In this document: positions 8,558-18,850 of the stretch, piece by piece
Numbering within the stretch: the stretch's first letter is position 1
Layout: every line of letters starts with the position of its first letter
From: Actinomycetales bacterium
Lineage (GTDB): Bacteria > Actinomycetota > Actinomycetes > S36-B12
Length of the DNA stretch: 64,000 bases
NCBI GenBank assembly: GCA_018970025.1
Contig: JAGWXF010000001.1
Location: 1-64,000 of the forward strand
Direction of reading: 5' to 3'
Notes under the pieces: generated by a model
Database searches by the model: none
The model's input: the letters and a program-made list of their open reading frames with translations, nothing else
What the model was told of the DNA's origin: nothing
Translations under genes and position numbers: made by a program

Positions 8558-8674
8558 CCCGGCCACGCTGCTGGTGCCGCCAGGCATGGCCCGGCCATGA
8601 GATCGCAGGGCGAGCGACACGCAGGCCGACGAGCTCATGTGGGCGCCGCGTCGAGTGTCGGGCGCCGTCGCTGT

Positions 8675-8680
8675 TACCCT
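8675..8680 (+). promoter_or_regulatory. -10 element of pyrG (leaderless)
   Basis: TACCCT ends eight bases before the pyrG GTG, and no Shine-Dalgarno is present. Transcription would begin at or near the start codon. The preceding 131-bp gap after recN shows no other clear signal. Confidence 0.55.
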
Positions 8681-8682
8681 GA

Positions 8683-10350
<1,668 letters not shown>

Positions 10351-10366
10351 TGGCGCGGATTCGCGC

Positions 10367-11050
10367 ATGACCGATGACGAGCGGTGGCTCGGCCCGATTC
10401 GCGACACGCCGGAGCAGCGACCGGTACTCGGAACCCAGGATCGGTTCGCCGGCCGCATCTGGTCCGTTCGGACGGATACGGTCGCATTTGATCATCAGGT
10501 CGTGCAGCGTGATGTGCTCACCCACCTGGGGGCGGTTGCCGTGCTCGCCCTCGATGATCGCGAGCAGGTCCTGCTGATCCGGCAGTACCGGCACCCGGTG
10601 GCGATGGCGCTGTTTGAGCCACCAGCGGGCCTGCTGGACGTCGCCGGAGAGGCCGCACATCGGACGGCTGCTCGTGAGCTGGCCGAGGAGGCCGGCTACC
10701 AGGCCCGCGACTGGCACGTGCTGGTAGACCTGCTCAACTCGCCCGGAGGATCGAGCGAGGCGATCCGTATCTACCTCGCTCGGGGCCTGTCGAGACTGGC
10801 GCATGGCAGGCCACATACGGGCGAGGCCGAGGAGTCCCATCTGCCATGGGCCTGGGTCCCGCTGGACCAGGCTCGGGATCTCGTCCTGAACGGGCAGATC
10901 GGCTGCGTGAGCGCCGTTGCGGGGATCCTGGCCGCATGGGCAGCGCGCCAGGCTGGCTGGGGCAGCCTGCGGCCGGTCGATGCACCCTGGCCCGCACGTG
11001 AGGTGATCGCGGCCTCCGGTCGGCTGCAGTCCCCGCGGAGTGCCCGGTGA
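10367..11050 (+). CDS. NUDIX hydrolase, ADP-ribose pyrophosphatase type
   Basis: A 227-residue NUDIX enzyme. The Nudix box is GLLDVAGEAAHRTAARELAEEAGY, with the REL(A)EE metal-binding core. Upstream, VLLIRQYRHPVAMALFEPPAG is typical of ADP-ribose or ADP-sugar pyrophosphatases. It probably hydrolyses ADP-ribose to AMP and ribose 5-phosphate, recycling products of NAD turnover. A NUDIX gene just after pyrG is conserved in mycobacteria (Rv1700) and Streptomyces. Only 16 bases separate it from pyrG. Confidence 0.92.
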   Translation: MTDDERWLGPIRDTPEQRPVLGTQDRFAGRIWSVRTDTVAFDHQVVQRDVLTHLGAVAVLALDDREQVLLIRQYRHPVAMALFEPPAGLLDVAGEAAHRTAARELAEEAGYQARDWHVLVDLLNSPGGSSEAIRIYLARGLSRLAHGRPHTGEAEESHLPWAWVPLDQARDLVLNGQIGCVSAVAGILAAWAARQAGWGSLRPVDAPWPAREVIAASGRLQSPRSAR

Positions 11051-11123
11051 GGGCAGACGCGACGTGCTGGACGCAGCACAATGGCCTTGGCAGAGGATCT
11101 GCGCAGCAAGGGAGAGGGACGTC

Positions 11124-12239
11124 ATGAGGGTCGGGATTCCGCGCGAGATCAAGAATCACGAGTATCGGGTCGCCATCACTCCGGCGGGGGTGCATGAGCT
11201 CGTCGCCCACGGCCACGACGTGGTCATCGAGCGGGAGGCTGGCGTCGGGTCGTCCATCCCGGATACCGACTTCGTTGCCGCGGGGGCCCGGATCCTGTCG
11301 ACCGCTGACGACGTCTGGGCTGATGCGGACCTCATCCTGAAGGTCAAGGAGCCAATCGCCGAGGAGTACCACCGCATCAGGAAGGGGCAGGTCCTGTTCA
11401 CGTACCTGCACCTAGCGGCCTCGCGCGAGTGCACCCAGGCCCTGATCGACTCCGGAGCCACCGCGGTCGCCTACGAGACCGTCGAGCTGCCGGACCACTC
11501 GCTGCCACTGCTCGCGCCCATGTCCGAGGTCGCCGGGAGGCTCGCGCCGCAGGTCGGGGCCCAGGCACTCATGCGGGCCAATGGCGGCCGAGGGGTCCTG
11601 ATGGGCGGAGTCTCGGGAACCTATGCCGCCAAGGTGGTGGTCATCGGGGCTGGGGTGTCCGGCATGAACGCGGCCGCCATCGCGCTCGGCATGCAGGCCG
11701 AGGTGCTGCTGCTCGATCGCAGCATTGCCAGGCTCCGCCAGGTCGATGCGATCTACCAGGGCCACATGCAGACGATCGCTTCGAATGCCTACGAGATCGA
11801 GCGGACGGTCGTCGATGCCGACCTGGTGATCGGAGCGGTCCTGGTGCCAGGCGCCAAGGCACCCAAGCTGGTCAGCAATGACCTGGTCTCGCGGATGAAG
11901 CCGGGATCAGTCCTGGTCGATATCGCCATCGATCAGGGCGGGTGCTTCGAGGACTCGCGACCGACGACCCACCAGGACCCGACCTTCCGGGTGCATGAGT
12001 CTGTCTTCTACTGCGTTGCCAACATGCCTGGGGCCGTGCCGAACACGTCTACCTACGCCCTGACGAACGTCACCCTGCCGTACGCGCTCGAACTCGCTGA
12101 CCGGGGGTGGCGAGACGCGATGGTCCAGGATCCCGCACTGGCGCGAGGCCTCAACGTGCACGCCGGCGAGGTCACCTACGGGGCGGTTGCGGATGCCTTC
12201 GGGATGCCGAGCATTCGGGTCGAGGAGGTCCTCGCCTGA
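11124..12239 (+). CDS. ald: Alanine dehydrogenase
   Basis: Ald interconverts L-alanine and pyruvate plus ammonia with NAD(H). The 371-residue length is exact for the family. The N-terminus MRVGIPREIKNHEYRVAITP and the NAD-binding loop VVVIGAGVSGMNAAAIALGM are diagnostic. Substrate contacts fall in RVAITP, KVKEP and YLHLAA. ATG 11124 is preceded by GGGAGAGGGA and replaces the longer track start. The gene sits between the NUDIX gene and xerD, much as in Streptomyces. Its stop overlaps the likely xerD start. Confidence 0.96.
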   Translation: MRVGIPREIKNHEYRVAITPAGVHELVAHGHDVVIEREAGVGSSIPDTDFVAAGARILSTADDVWADADLILKVKEPIAEEYHRIRKGQVLFTYLHLAASRECTQALIDSGATAVAYETVELPDHSLPLLAPMSEVAGRLAPQVGAQALMRANGGRGVLMGGVSGTYAAKVVVIGAGVSGMNAAAIALGMQAEVLLLDRSIARLRQVDAIYQGHMQTIASNAYEIERTVVDADLVIGAVLVPGAKAPKLVSNDLVSRMKPGSVLVDIAIDQGGCFEDSRPTTHQDPTFRVHESVFYCVANMPGAVPNTSTYALTNVTLPYALELADRGWRDAMVQDPALARGLNVHAGEVTYGAVADAFGMPSIRVEEVLA

Positions 12240-13177
12240 CCGCGATCGACTCGGCTGTCGAGGCCTACCTCGATCACGTCATGATCGAGCGGGGGCTGTC
12301 GGGCAACACCGTGGCGGCCTATCGGCGGGATCTCGAGCGCTACGCGCGCTGGTGCCTGGCCCGTGGAATCGCCGACGTCGCGGGAGTGCACCCGACCGAC
12401 ATCGCGGACTTCGCCGCATCGCTGCGGCAGACCGCCGGCCCCCAGCGGCAACTGGCTCCGGCGAGTGCCGCTCGCATGGTGGTCTCGGTGCGGGGCTTTC
12501 ACCGGTTTGCCCTGCACGAAGGACTTTCGGACGGCGACCCGAGCCGTGAGGTGCAGCCGGCCTCCCCGTCCAAGCGACTGCCGAAGGCCCTGCCGTACGG
12601 GGACATCGAGCGGCTGCTGGCGAGCGCAGGCGACGACACCCCGGTCGGACTGCGGGACCACGCCCTGCTGGAGTTCCTCTACGGGACGGGCACCCGCATC
12701 TCCGAGGCTGTGGGCCTGGACATCGACGAACTTGACACCGGGAGCCAGTTCGTGACGGTAACCGGCAAGGGGGGTAGGCAGCGTCGGGTGCCGCTCGGCG
12801 ACTTCGCGTTGCGGGCCTTGGACTCCTACCTCGTTCGGGGCCGTCCGGCGCTGATCTCGGCGGGCTCCCGGTCGGCTGGCAGCCAGGCACCTCGATCGAA
12901 CCACCGCGTCTTCGTCAACGCCAGGGGAGGGCCGATGAGCCGGCAGAGCGCGTGGGGCGTCCTGCAGCGCGCTGCTGGTCGGGCAGGGCTCGAGGGAGTC
13001 AGCCCGCACACGCTTCGCCACAGCTACGCGACGCACCTGATCGAGCGCGGAGCCGACGTGCGAGTCGTCCAGGAGCTGCTTGGTCATGCCTCGGTGACGA
13101 CAACGCAGATCTACACCCTGGTAACCGTCGACACCCTTCGCGAGGTCTACGCGACCAGTCACCCGAGAGCACGGTGA
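12236..13177 (+). CDS. xerD: Site-specific tyrosine recombinase XerD
   Basis: XerD resolves chromosome dimers at dif together with XerC or alone. The 313-residue protein has an N-terminal SAM-like DNA-binding domain and a catalytic domain with GTGTRISEAVGL (Arg), VTGKGGRQRRVPL (Lys), HTLRHSYATHL (His, Arg), LLGHASVTTTQIYT (His, Tyr). The start is a problem. Homology requires translation from about LTAIDSAVEAYL, but the only codon there is CTG 12236, overlapping the ald stop as CTGA. The nearest ATG/GTG starts are 43 codons upstream (GTG 12107, inside ald) or 15 codons downstream (ATG 12281, inside the fold). xerD followed by parA-scpA-scpB is a conserved order. Confidence 0.9.
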   Translation: MTAIDSAVEAYLDHVMIERGLSGNTVAAYRRDLERYARWCLARGIADVAGVHPTDIADFAASLRQTAGPQRQLAPASAARMVVSVRGFHRFALHEGLSDGDPSREVQPASPSKRLPKALPYGDIERLLASAGDDTPVGLRDHALLEFLYGTGTRISEAVGLDIDELDTGSQFVTVTGKGGRQRRVPLGDFALRALDSYLVRGRPALISAGSRSAGSQAPRSNHRVFVNARGGPMSRQSAWGVLQRAAGRAGLEGVSPHTLRHSYATHLIERGADVRVVQELLGHASVTTTQIYTLVTVDTLREVYATSHPRAR

Positions 13178-14052
13178 CGGCCCGCGCGTTCCGACTGGCA
13201 GCCTCGACGATGGCCGTGTTGCTGCTCCTGTCGGGCTGCCTTGCTGAGCCCGGTCACGCGAAGATGAGCGGCGACGTGCGCGCGAAAGGCCAACCGCAGC
13301 CGCGACCGCAATCGCAGCCGCATCGAGCCACCCGGCAATCCTGGGCAGGCCCCTTCGTGATCGCGCGCACCAGAAGCGGGACTGCCGTCCGCGCATGGCG
13401 CGTAGGCCCGGCTGACGCCGAGGTCCGGCTCGTGGTCATCGGGCAGATCCACGGAAACGAGCCGGCTGGGGTCAGGGTGGTCGACGCCCTCATGGCGCCG
13501 GGCTCGCCATTGGATGAGGTCGTCTCGACAGGTGCGCCGGTCGAGGCCGCTGCCCGCACCAGAGTGGCCGTCTGGCTGATCCGATCGCTCAATCCTGATG
13601 GCGCACGGCGTGGCCGGCGAGTCAACGCCCGAGGCGTGGACCTGAACCGGAACTTCCCGGCTGCCTGGGCCAGGCAGGGCGAAGGGACCACCCAGTGGTC
13701 TGGCCCGACTGCCTCCAGCGAGCCGGAGGTGATCGGCGTGATGGCCTCCCTTGCCAAGATCCGGCCCCACGCCGTGCTGGTGATGCATCAGGACTACGCG
13801 GTCGTGGACACCAGCCACCCCCGGAGCAGGCGGGCCGGCAGGGTGCTCGCGGCGTGGCTTGGCCTGCCTGCCCGACCGGTGGGCTGCGCAGGTCCATGTC
13901 ACGGCACCCTGACCCAGTGGGCAGACCAGGCGCTGGGGGCCATCGCCCTGACCATCGAGCTGCCTGCGGTGGTGCGCCGTGCCGACGTGCTGCGGGATGC
14001 GGCCGCGATCGCCAGACTCTCCTCCTGGCTCGGCACCGGCCAAGGCCGTTAG
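13174..14052 (+). CDS. M14-family zinc carboxypeptidase, predicted lipoprotein
   Basis: A 292-residue predicted exported peptidase. The signal peptide ends in lipobox LSGC (Cys 22), so it is probably anchored to the outer face of the membrane. M14 features are present: the zinc ligands in IGQIHGNEPAG, an NPDG motif then VDLNRNFP (substrate-binding Asn/Arg), a third zinc His in VMHQDY and the catalytic Glu in IELPA. It resembles MpaA-type murein peptide amidases, so it may trim peptidoglycan peptides. The GTG start overlaps the xerD stop; the longer track ORF is a frame artefact. Confidence 0.85.
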   Translation: MTARAFRLAASTMAVLLLLSGCLAEPGHAKMSGDVRAKGQPQPRPQSQPHRATRQSWAGPFVIARTRSGTAVRAWRVGPADAEVRLVVIGQIHGNEPAGVRVVDALMAPGSPLDEVVSTGAPVEAAARTRVAVWLIRSLNPDGARRGRRVNARGVDLNRNFPAAWARQGEGTTQWSGPTASSEPEVIGVMASLAKIRPHAVLVMHQDYAVVDTSHPRSRRAGRVLAAWLGLPARPVGCAGPCHGTLTQWADQALGAIALTIELPAVVRRADVLRDAAAIARLSSWLGTGQGR

Positions 14053-14055
14053 GCT
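14050..14055 (+). promoter_or_regulatory. -10 element of parA (leaderless)
   Basis: TAGGCT overlaps the peptidase stop codon and ends exactly six bases before the parA GTG. No Shine-Dalgarno is present. This suggests parA-scpA-scpB can be transcribed separately from xerD. Confidence 0.6.
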
Positions 14056-14061
14056 TCACCC

Positions 14062-14898
14062 GTGGACGTCGACGAGGGCAGCGCCAGCCAGTCGGTCCGC
14101 GATATCCCCGAGCCGCCACCGCTATCCGGGCACGGCCCGGCTCGCGTCATGGCGATGGCAAATCAGAAGGGCGGGGTCGGCAAGACGACCTCAACCGTGA
14201 GCCTGGGCGCTGCGATCGCCGGCTACGGCCGCAGGGTCCTGCTGGTCGACTTCGACCCGCAGGGAGCCCTTTCGATCGCCTTGGGCATCAACCCGATGGA
14301 GCTTGACCTGACCGTCTACGACCTGCTGACGAAGCCGGACTGCCACGTCGGGGACGTGATCATCTCGACCAGCGTGCCGGGGATGGACCTCCTGCCGAGC
14401 AACACGTACCTGTCGGCAGCGGAGCTTCAGCTGGTCAGCGAGGTTGGCCGCGAGTTCGCCCTGAGCCGAGCCCTGGAGCCGGTGCTCCCCGAGTATGACG
14501 TCATCCTGATCGACTGCCAGCCCTCGCTCGGCCTGCTAACCGTCAACGCCCTGACCGCCAGCAGCGACGTGATCGTCCCGATGGAGTGCGAGTACTTCGC
14601 CCTGCGCGGGGTGGCGCTGCTGATGGACACCATCGAGAAGGTCCGGCAGCGGCTGAATGCCGACCTGCGAGTCCTCGGGGTCCTGGCCACGATGTACGAC
14701 CCCAGGACGCTGCACAGCAGGGAGGTGCTGGCGACGGTCCGCCAGGCGTTCGGCGACACGGTCTTCAGCACGGTGATCAACCGGACGGTCAAGTTCCCTG
14801 ATGCGGCCGTGGCGGGTGAGCCCATAACCGTCTTCGCTCCAGGCAGCATGGGTGCCAATGCCTATGAGCGGCTCGCTCGCGAGGTGCTGGCGCGGTGA
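14062..14898 (+). CDS. ParA/Soj-family chromosome-partitioning ATPase
   Basis: A 278-residue ParA-type ATPase. The deviant Walker A is MANQKGGVGKTTSTVSLG at about residue 33, with A' in VLLVDFDPQGALS and Walker B in VILIDCQPSLGLL. It lacks an N-terminal helix-turn-helix domain. It is the orphan ParA of the scpAB locus (Rv1708-like), separate from the oriC parAB pair and probably acting in chromosome organisation with ScpA and ScpB. The start is GTG 14062 with a leaderless -10. The stop overlaps scpA in GTGA. Confidence 0.92.
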   Translation: MDVDEGSASQSVRDIPEPPPLSGHGPARVMAMANQKGGVGKTTSTVSLGAAIAGYGRRVLLVDFDPQGALSIALGINPMELDLTVYDLLTKPDCHVGDVIISTSVPGMDLLPSNTYLSAAELQLVSEVGREFALSRALEPVLPEYDVILIDCQPSLGLLTVNALTASSDVIVPMECEYFALRGVALLMDTIEKVRQRLNADLRVLGVLATMYDPRTLHSREVLATVRQAFGDTVFSTVINRTVKFPDAAVAGEPITVFAPGSMGANAYERLAREVLAR

Positions 14899-15872
14899 AC
14901 CCGCCAGCAGCAGTCGCGGCCGATGACCAGGTCGCGGCCCGTGGTGCCGCGGATGGCTTCTCCGTACGGGTCGGCGAGTTCGAGGGACCGTTCGACCTGC
15001 TGCTGTCGCTCATCTCCAAGCACAAGCTCGAGGTCACCGAGCTTGCCCTGCACCTGGTCACCGACGAGTTCATCGGGTACATCCGAGCCAAGGGCTCGGA
15101 CTGGGACCTGGACGAGGCGAGCAGCTTCCTGGTGGTCGCGGCTACCCTGCTCGATCTCAAGGCCGCCCGCCTGCTACCCAGCGGTGAGGTGGAGGACGAG
15201 GACGACCTGGCCCTGCTCGAAGCCCGTGACCTCCTCTTCGCCAGGCTGCTGCAATACCGAGCGTTCAAGGAGGTCGCTGCGATCCTGTCGACCAGGATGA
15301 CGCAGGCCAGCCGGCAGGTGCCGCGCTCGGTCGGCCTCGAGCCCCATTTCGCGGCGCTGCTGCCCGAGGTGCTCATCGGCCTGAGCCCGGAGCAGTTCGC
15401 CGCGATGGCGGCACGGGCCCTCGCCCCGAAGCCCGCTCCGGAAGTCTCCGTCGCACATGTGCACGTTCAGCGGGTGAGCGTCCGCGAGCAGGCCTCCATC
15501 ATCGTCGACCGTCTCCGCAGGCAGCGCACCTCGACGTTTCGCGCGCTGATCTCCGACTGCGATACGACCCTGCTCGTCGTCGGGCGCTTCCTTGCGCTGC
15601 TGGAGCTGTATCGGGAGGCCATGGTCGCGTTCGAGCAGATCACCCCCCTGGGCGACCTGACCATTCGCTGGACGGGCACCGACGAGGGGGAGGTCGAGGT
15701 CACCGGCGAGTTCGATGTCGAGCGGGATATCGACCGGGAAGCCAGCCAGGAGCAGGCACTGGACTCGCCAGGGGACCAGGACGATGCTGCACTCGCAGTC
15801 GGGCAAGGGGTCGGGTCCGCGGTCGAGGTCGAGGACGGTTCGCAGGACCCAAGGAGCCAGGTGGATGAGTGA
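14895..15872 (+). CDS. scpA: Segregation and condensation protein A
   Basis: ScpA is the kleisin that bridges SMC heads and, with ScpB, loads the condensin complex. The N-terminal kleisin motif FSVRVGEFEGPFDLLLSLISKHKLEV is followed by DEASSFLVVAATLLDLKAARLLP. A winged-helix C-terminal part covers about 200-280. A 50-residue acidic Asp/Gln-rich tail follows and makes the protein longer (325 residues) than the usual 250-280. The GTG start overlaps parA, and the stop lies inside the first codons of scpB. Confidence 0.95.
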   Translation: MNPPAAVAADDQVAARGAADGFSVRVGEFEGPFDLLLSLISKHKLEVTELALHLVTDEFIGYIRAKGSDWDLDEASSFLVVAATLLDLKAARLLPSGEVEDEDDLALLEARDLLFARLLQYRAFKEVAAILSTRMTQASRQVPRSVGLEPHFAALLPEVLIGLSPEQFAAMAARALAPKPAPEVSVAHVHVQRVSVREQASIIVDRLRRQRTSTFRALISDCDTTLLVVGRFLALLELYREAMVAFEQITPLGDLTIRWTGTDEGEVEVTGEFDVERDIDREASQEQALDSPGDQDDAALAVGQGVGSAVEVEDGSQDPRSQVDE

Positions 15873-16503
15873 CGACGATGGCACACGCGAGTTCAGCGAG
15901 GAGTCGATGACCGAGCAGGAGGCACCAGACGATGGCGAGCTGGGAGCGCCCAGCCTGCAGGCCGCGATCGAGGCACTGCTGATGCTGGCTGATGAGCCGA
16001 TGTCGACCGTCGCGCTCGCGCAGGCCACCCGGCAGCCGATCGCGCAGGTCGAGTCGACCCTGCGCGAGCTGGCTGATCAGTATCAGGCACAGGTGCGTGG
16101 ATTCGACCTTCGTGAAGTCGCCGGCGGCTGGCGCTACTACACCCGCCTCGAGTGCGCGCCGCTTATCGAGCGCTGGGTGCTGGACGGGCAGCAGGCCCGG
16201 CTCACCCAGGCATCCCTGGAGACCCTGGCCGTCATCGCGTACCTGCAGCCGGTCACGCGTGGCCGGGTCGGGGCGGTGCGCGGCGTGAACGTCGATGGCG
16301 TCATCCGGACGCTGACGACCCGCGGGCTGATCGAGGAGGCCGGTCATGACCCGGAATCCGGTGCGCTCCTGTACCGGACGACGTCCACCTTCCTGGAGCG
16401 CATCGGCGTGGCAAGCCTGGATGAGCTCCCGCCCCTGGCTGAGCACCTGCCGGACCTGGCGGACCTGGACGAGGTGCTGGACTCTGTCGCCACCGGAGAG
16501 TAA
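15865..16503 (+). CDS. scpB: Segregation and condensation protein B
   Basis: ScpB is the winged-helix dimer partner of ScpA in the SMC complex. The 212-residue protein has an acidic N-terminal extension, then two winged-helix domains: LQAAIEALLMLADEPMS with FDLREVAGGWRYYTR, and QASLETLAVIAYLQPVTRG with VIRTLTTRGLIEEAG. ATG 15865 overlaps the scpA end by 8 bp behind AAGGAG; the longer track ORF is read-through of scpA. rluB follows two bases after the stop. Confidence 0.95.
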   Translation: MSDDDGTREFSEESMTEQEAPDDGELGAPSLQAAIEALLMLADEPMSTVALAQATRQPIAQVESTLRELADQYQAQVRGFDLREVAGGWRYYTRLECAPLIERWVLDGQQARLTQASLETLAVIAYLQPVTRGRVGAVRGVNVDGVIRTLTTRGLIEEAGHDPESGALLYRTTSTFLERIGVASLDELPPLAEHLPDLADLDEVLDSVATGE

Positions 16504-16505
16504 GG

Positions 16506-17255
16506 GTGGGCCCGCCTGAGCCCGACTCGGGCAGCCTGATCAGACTGCAGAAGGTCCTGGCACAGGCAGGCGTGGGCAGTCGCCGCGCCTGCGAGCTGCT
16601 GATCGCCGAGGGCAGGGTCGAGGTCGACGGAGCCGTCGTCAGCGGTCAGGGCATGCGGATCGATCCATCATCGGCTGTGGTCCGGGTCGACGGCAGGCGG
16701 GTTGCCACCGCACCCGGGGTGGTCGTGCTTGCCCTGAACAAGCCGCGGGGGGTCGTCACCACGATGAGCGATGAGCAGGGCCGACCCTGCGTGGGCGACC
16801 TGCTCCGGGATCGCGACGTGCGGCTGTTCCATGTCGGCCGGCTCGATGCCGACACCAGTGGGCTGCTGCTCCTCACCAATGACGGGGAGCTTGCCCACCG
16901 ACTCGGGCACCCATCCCATGCGGTGGCCAAGACGTACCTGGCGACGGTGGATGGCCGGATGAGCCAGGATGCAGCCCGGCTGCTGCGCCAGGGAATCGAG
17001 CTTGACGACGGACCGGCCGCCTGCGACGAGGTCCGGGTTCGACAGGCACTGCCCAGGCGCACGCTGGTCGAGCTCGTCATCCACGAGGGACGCAATCGGA
17101 TCGTTCGCCGGATGCTCAGCGCGGTCGGCCACCCCGTCGTCGAGCTGGTGCGGACGAGGATCGGGCCCGTCCATCTCGGCAGTCAGCGGCCGGGGGCGAT
17201 CCGGCAGGTGCAGGGCGAGGAGCTGGCGGCCCTCTACGACGCTGTCGGCCTGTAG
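16506..17255 (+). CDS. rluB: Pseudouridine synthase of the RsuA/RluB family
   Basis: A 249-residue rRNA pseudouridine synthase, likely modifying 23S rRNA near the peptidyl transferase centre as RluB does. It has an N-terminal S4 domain (LQKVLAQAGVGSRRACELLI) and the catalytic domain with the aspartate in GRLDADTSGLLLLTNDG. The C-terminal motif IHEGRNRIVRRMLSAVGHPV is typical. Family assignment to RluB rather than RsuA rests on the conserved scpA-scpB-rluB order. The GTG start lies two bases after scpB. Confidence 0.92.
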   Translation: MGPPEPDSGSLIRLQKVLAQAGVGSRRACELLIAEGRVEVDGAVVSGQGMRIDPSSAVVRVDGRRVATAPGVVVLALNKPRGVVTTMSDEQGRPCVGDLLRDRDVRLFHVGRLDADTSGLLLLTNDGELAHRLGHPSHAVAKTYLATVDGRMSQDAARLLRQGIELDDGPAACDEVRVRQALPRRTLVELVIHEGRNRIVRRMLSAVGHPVVELVRTRIGPVHLGSQRPGAIRQVQGEELAALYDAVGL

Positions 17256-17295
17256 GGCAGCGGAGATGCATCCCGCTCGCCCGCCCGTGTCGCAG

Positions 17296-17301
17296 TAGCC
17301 T
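17296..17301 (+). promoter_or_regulatory. -10 element of aroH (leaderless, start-deciding)
   Basis: TAGCCT ends exactly six bases before GTG 17308. This marks 17308 rather than the in-frame GTG at 17302 as the aroH start. No Shine-Dalgarno is present. Confidence 0.6.
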
Positions 17302-17307
17302 GTGCCG

Positions 17308-17664
17308 GTGCGTGCGATCCGCGGTGCTACCTGCCTGGAGCAGGACGATGCGGCGCTGATGCGCGAGGCTGTCTCGGAGCTCCTCCAAGCCATGCTCGAG
17401 CGCAATGGCATCACGACCGATGATGTGGTCAGCGTGCTGTTCACGGCTACCGCGGACCTCGTCAGCGCATTCCCCGCGGCGGGGGCCAGGGAGTGCGGGT
17501 TCAGCGACGTCCCGCTGATCTGCGCCCAGGAGATCGATGTCGCGGGCGCGCTGCCACGGGTCGTGCGGGTGATGATGCACGTCGATCTCGACTGGCCGCG
17601 GACGGACGTGCGGCATGTCTACCTCAGGGGGGCCGAGGCCCTCCGGCAAGACCTCCCGCAATGA
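17308..17664 (+). CDS. aroH: Chorismate mutase, AroH class
   Basis: It converts chorismate to prephenate, the branch point to tyrosine and phenylalanine. The 118-residue protein is of the trimeric AroH (Bacillus-type) class rather than helical AroQ: VRAIRGATCLEQDDAALM, LLQAMLERNGI, SVLFTATADLVSAFPA and VPLICAQEIDVAGALPR contain the active-site Arg7, Glu78 and Arg90 equivalents. Its stop overlaps the tyrA start in ATGA, so the mutase and prephenate dehydrogenase are made together. The start is two codons inside the track ORF. Confidence 0.95.
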   Translation: MRAIRGATCLEQDDAALMREAVSELLQAMLERNGITTDDVVSVLFTATADLVSAFPAAGARECGFSDVPLICAQEIDVAGALPRVVRVMMHVDLDWPRTDVRHVYLRGAEALRQDLPQ

Positions 17665-18815
17665 CCGGACCATTGCGCACGGCTGTCGAGGGCCCGGTAC
17701 TCGTCGTCGGCACGGGACTCATCGGGACGTCCATCGCACTGTCCCTGCGTCGGGCCGGCGTCGAGGTGCTCCTCGATGACGTCGATCCGGCGGCTCTGCG
17801 CACGGCGGTCGAGATGGGGGCCGGCCGTGCGCTGGACTCGACACAGCAGCCAGCGCACACGGAGCCGGGCGCCCGGTCGACGGCTGGCTTGCCGCAGCCG
17901 ATGATCGTCCTGGTCGCGGTGCCCCCGCTCGCGGCGGCGGAGGCTGTGGCGCGGGCCTGCGAGCGATACCCCGATGCCACCATCACGGACGTGTCATCGG
18001 TGAAGGCACCGGTCCTGGAGGCTGCGGCGCAGCGAGGGGCGGACATGGCGCGGGTCGTGGGTGGCCATCCGATGGCCGGGCGTGAGGTCTCCGGCGCTGC
18101 CGGGGCCAGGGCCGACCTGCTGGATGATCGCTGGTGGATCCTCACCCCTTGCCCCACGACGCAGCCCGCCCGGGTGGATGCCGTCCGACGACTGGTGCAG
18201 ACCTGCGGCGCGGTCGCGGCTGAGCTGAGCCCGCAGGAGCACGACCGAGCAGTGGCACTTGTCTCGCACGCCCCGCAGGTCCTATCGAGCGTCCTTGCCG
18301 GCGAGCTGCTGCGCGCACGGCCTGCATACGTCCAGATCGCAGGCCAGGGGCTGCGTGACATGACCCGCATCGCCGGGTCGAGCAGTGCACTGTGGACTGA
18401 GATCCTCGCGGCGAATGCCGAGCCGGTGGTCGAGGTGCTCTCCGGGGTCATGGAGCGCCTCGGTCGGGCACTGGAGGACCTGCGGTCGGTCGTCGACGGC
18501 CAGGCTGGGGCGATCGACGGCCTGACCCAGGCGCTGGTCGATGGTGCGCAGGGGCGCGCGCTCATCCCGGGCAAGCACGGCGCAGCACCGCTCGACTACG
18601 CCGAGGTGGCCGTCATGGTCGCCGACCGGCCCGGGGAGCTCGCCCGGCTGTTCGTTGCTGCCGGCGAGGCCGGCATCAACCTCGAGGATGTCCGCATCGA
18701 GCACGTGCTGGGTCGCCCGAGCGGCCTGGTGGAGCTGTCCGTCCGGCCCGCCGCGACGGAGCCGCTGATCACGGCATTGCGCGCGCGAGGGTTCGACGTC
18801 CGCGGCTGGCGCTGA
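17661..18815 (+). CDS. tyrA: Prephenate dehydrogenase with C-terminal ACT domain
   Basis: It oxidatively decarboxylates prephenate to 4-hydroxyphenylpyruvate for tyrosine. The 384-residue protein has an N-terminal Rossmann fold (VLVVGTGLIGTSIALSLRRAG), the catalytic His in VGGHPMAGREVSG and a helical dimerisation domain with HAPQVLSSVLAG. A C-terminal ACT domain (VAVMVADRPGELARLFVAAG) is the probable site of feedback control by tyrosine. ATG 17661 overlaps the aroH stop; the longer track start is a frame artefact. Confidence 0.95.
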   Translation: MTGPLRTAVEGPVLVVGTGLIGTSIALSLRRAGVEVLLDDVDPAALRTAVEMGAGRALDSTQQPAHTEPGARSTAGLPQPMIVLVAVPPLAAAEAVARACERYPDATITDVSSVKAPVLEAAAQRGADMARVVGGHPMAGREVSGAAGARADLLDDRWWILTPCPTTQPARVDAVRRLVQTCGAVAAELSPQEHDRAVALVSHAPQVLSSVLAGELLRARPAYVQIAGQGLRDMTRIAGSSSALWTEILAANAEPVVEVLSGVMERLGRALEDLRSVVDGQAGAIDGLTQALVDGAQGRALIPGKHGAAPLDYAEVAVMVADRPGELARLFVAAGEAGINLEDVRIEHVLGRPSGLVELSVRPAATEPLITALRARGFDVRGWR

Positions 18816-18838
18816 GCATGGCCGTCTCCCGACGGGCA

Positions 18839-18844
18839 TAGGGT
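18839..18844 (+). promoter_or_regulatory. -10 element of cmk-der (leaderless)
   Basis: TAGGGT ends six bases before GTG 18851 in the 35-bp gap after tyrA. It shows the same spacing as at parA and aroH. Confidence 0.6.
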
Positions 18845-18850
18845 GACGGC

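Noticed and set aside
12236-13177. Phage or island integrase
   Set aside because: The gene has XerD length and motifs and lies in the conserved xerD-parA-scpA-scpB neighbourhood, with no att-like repeats.
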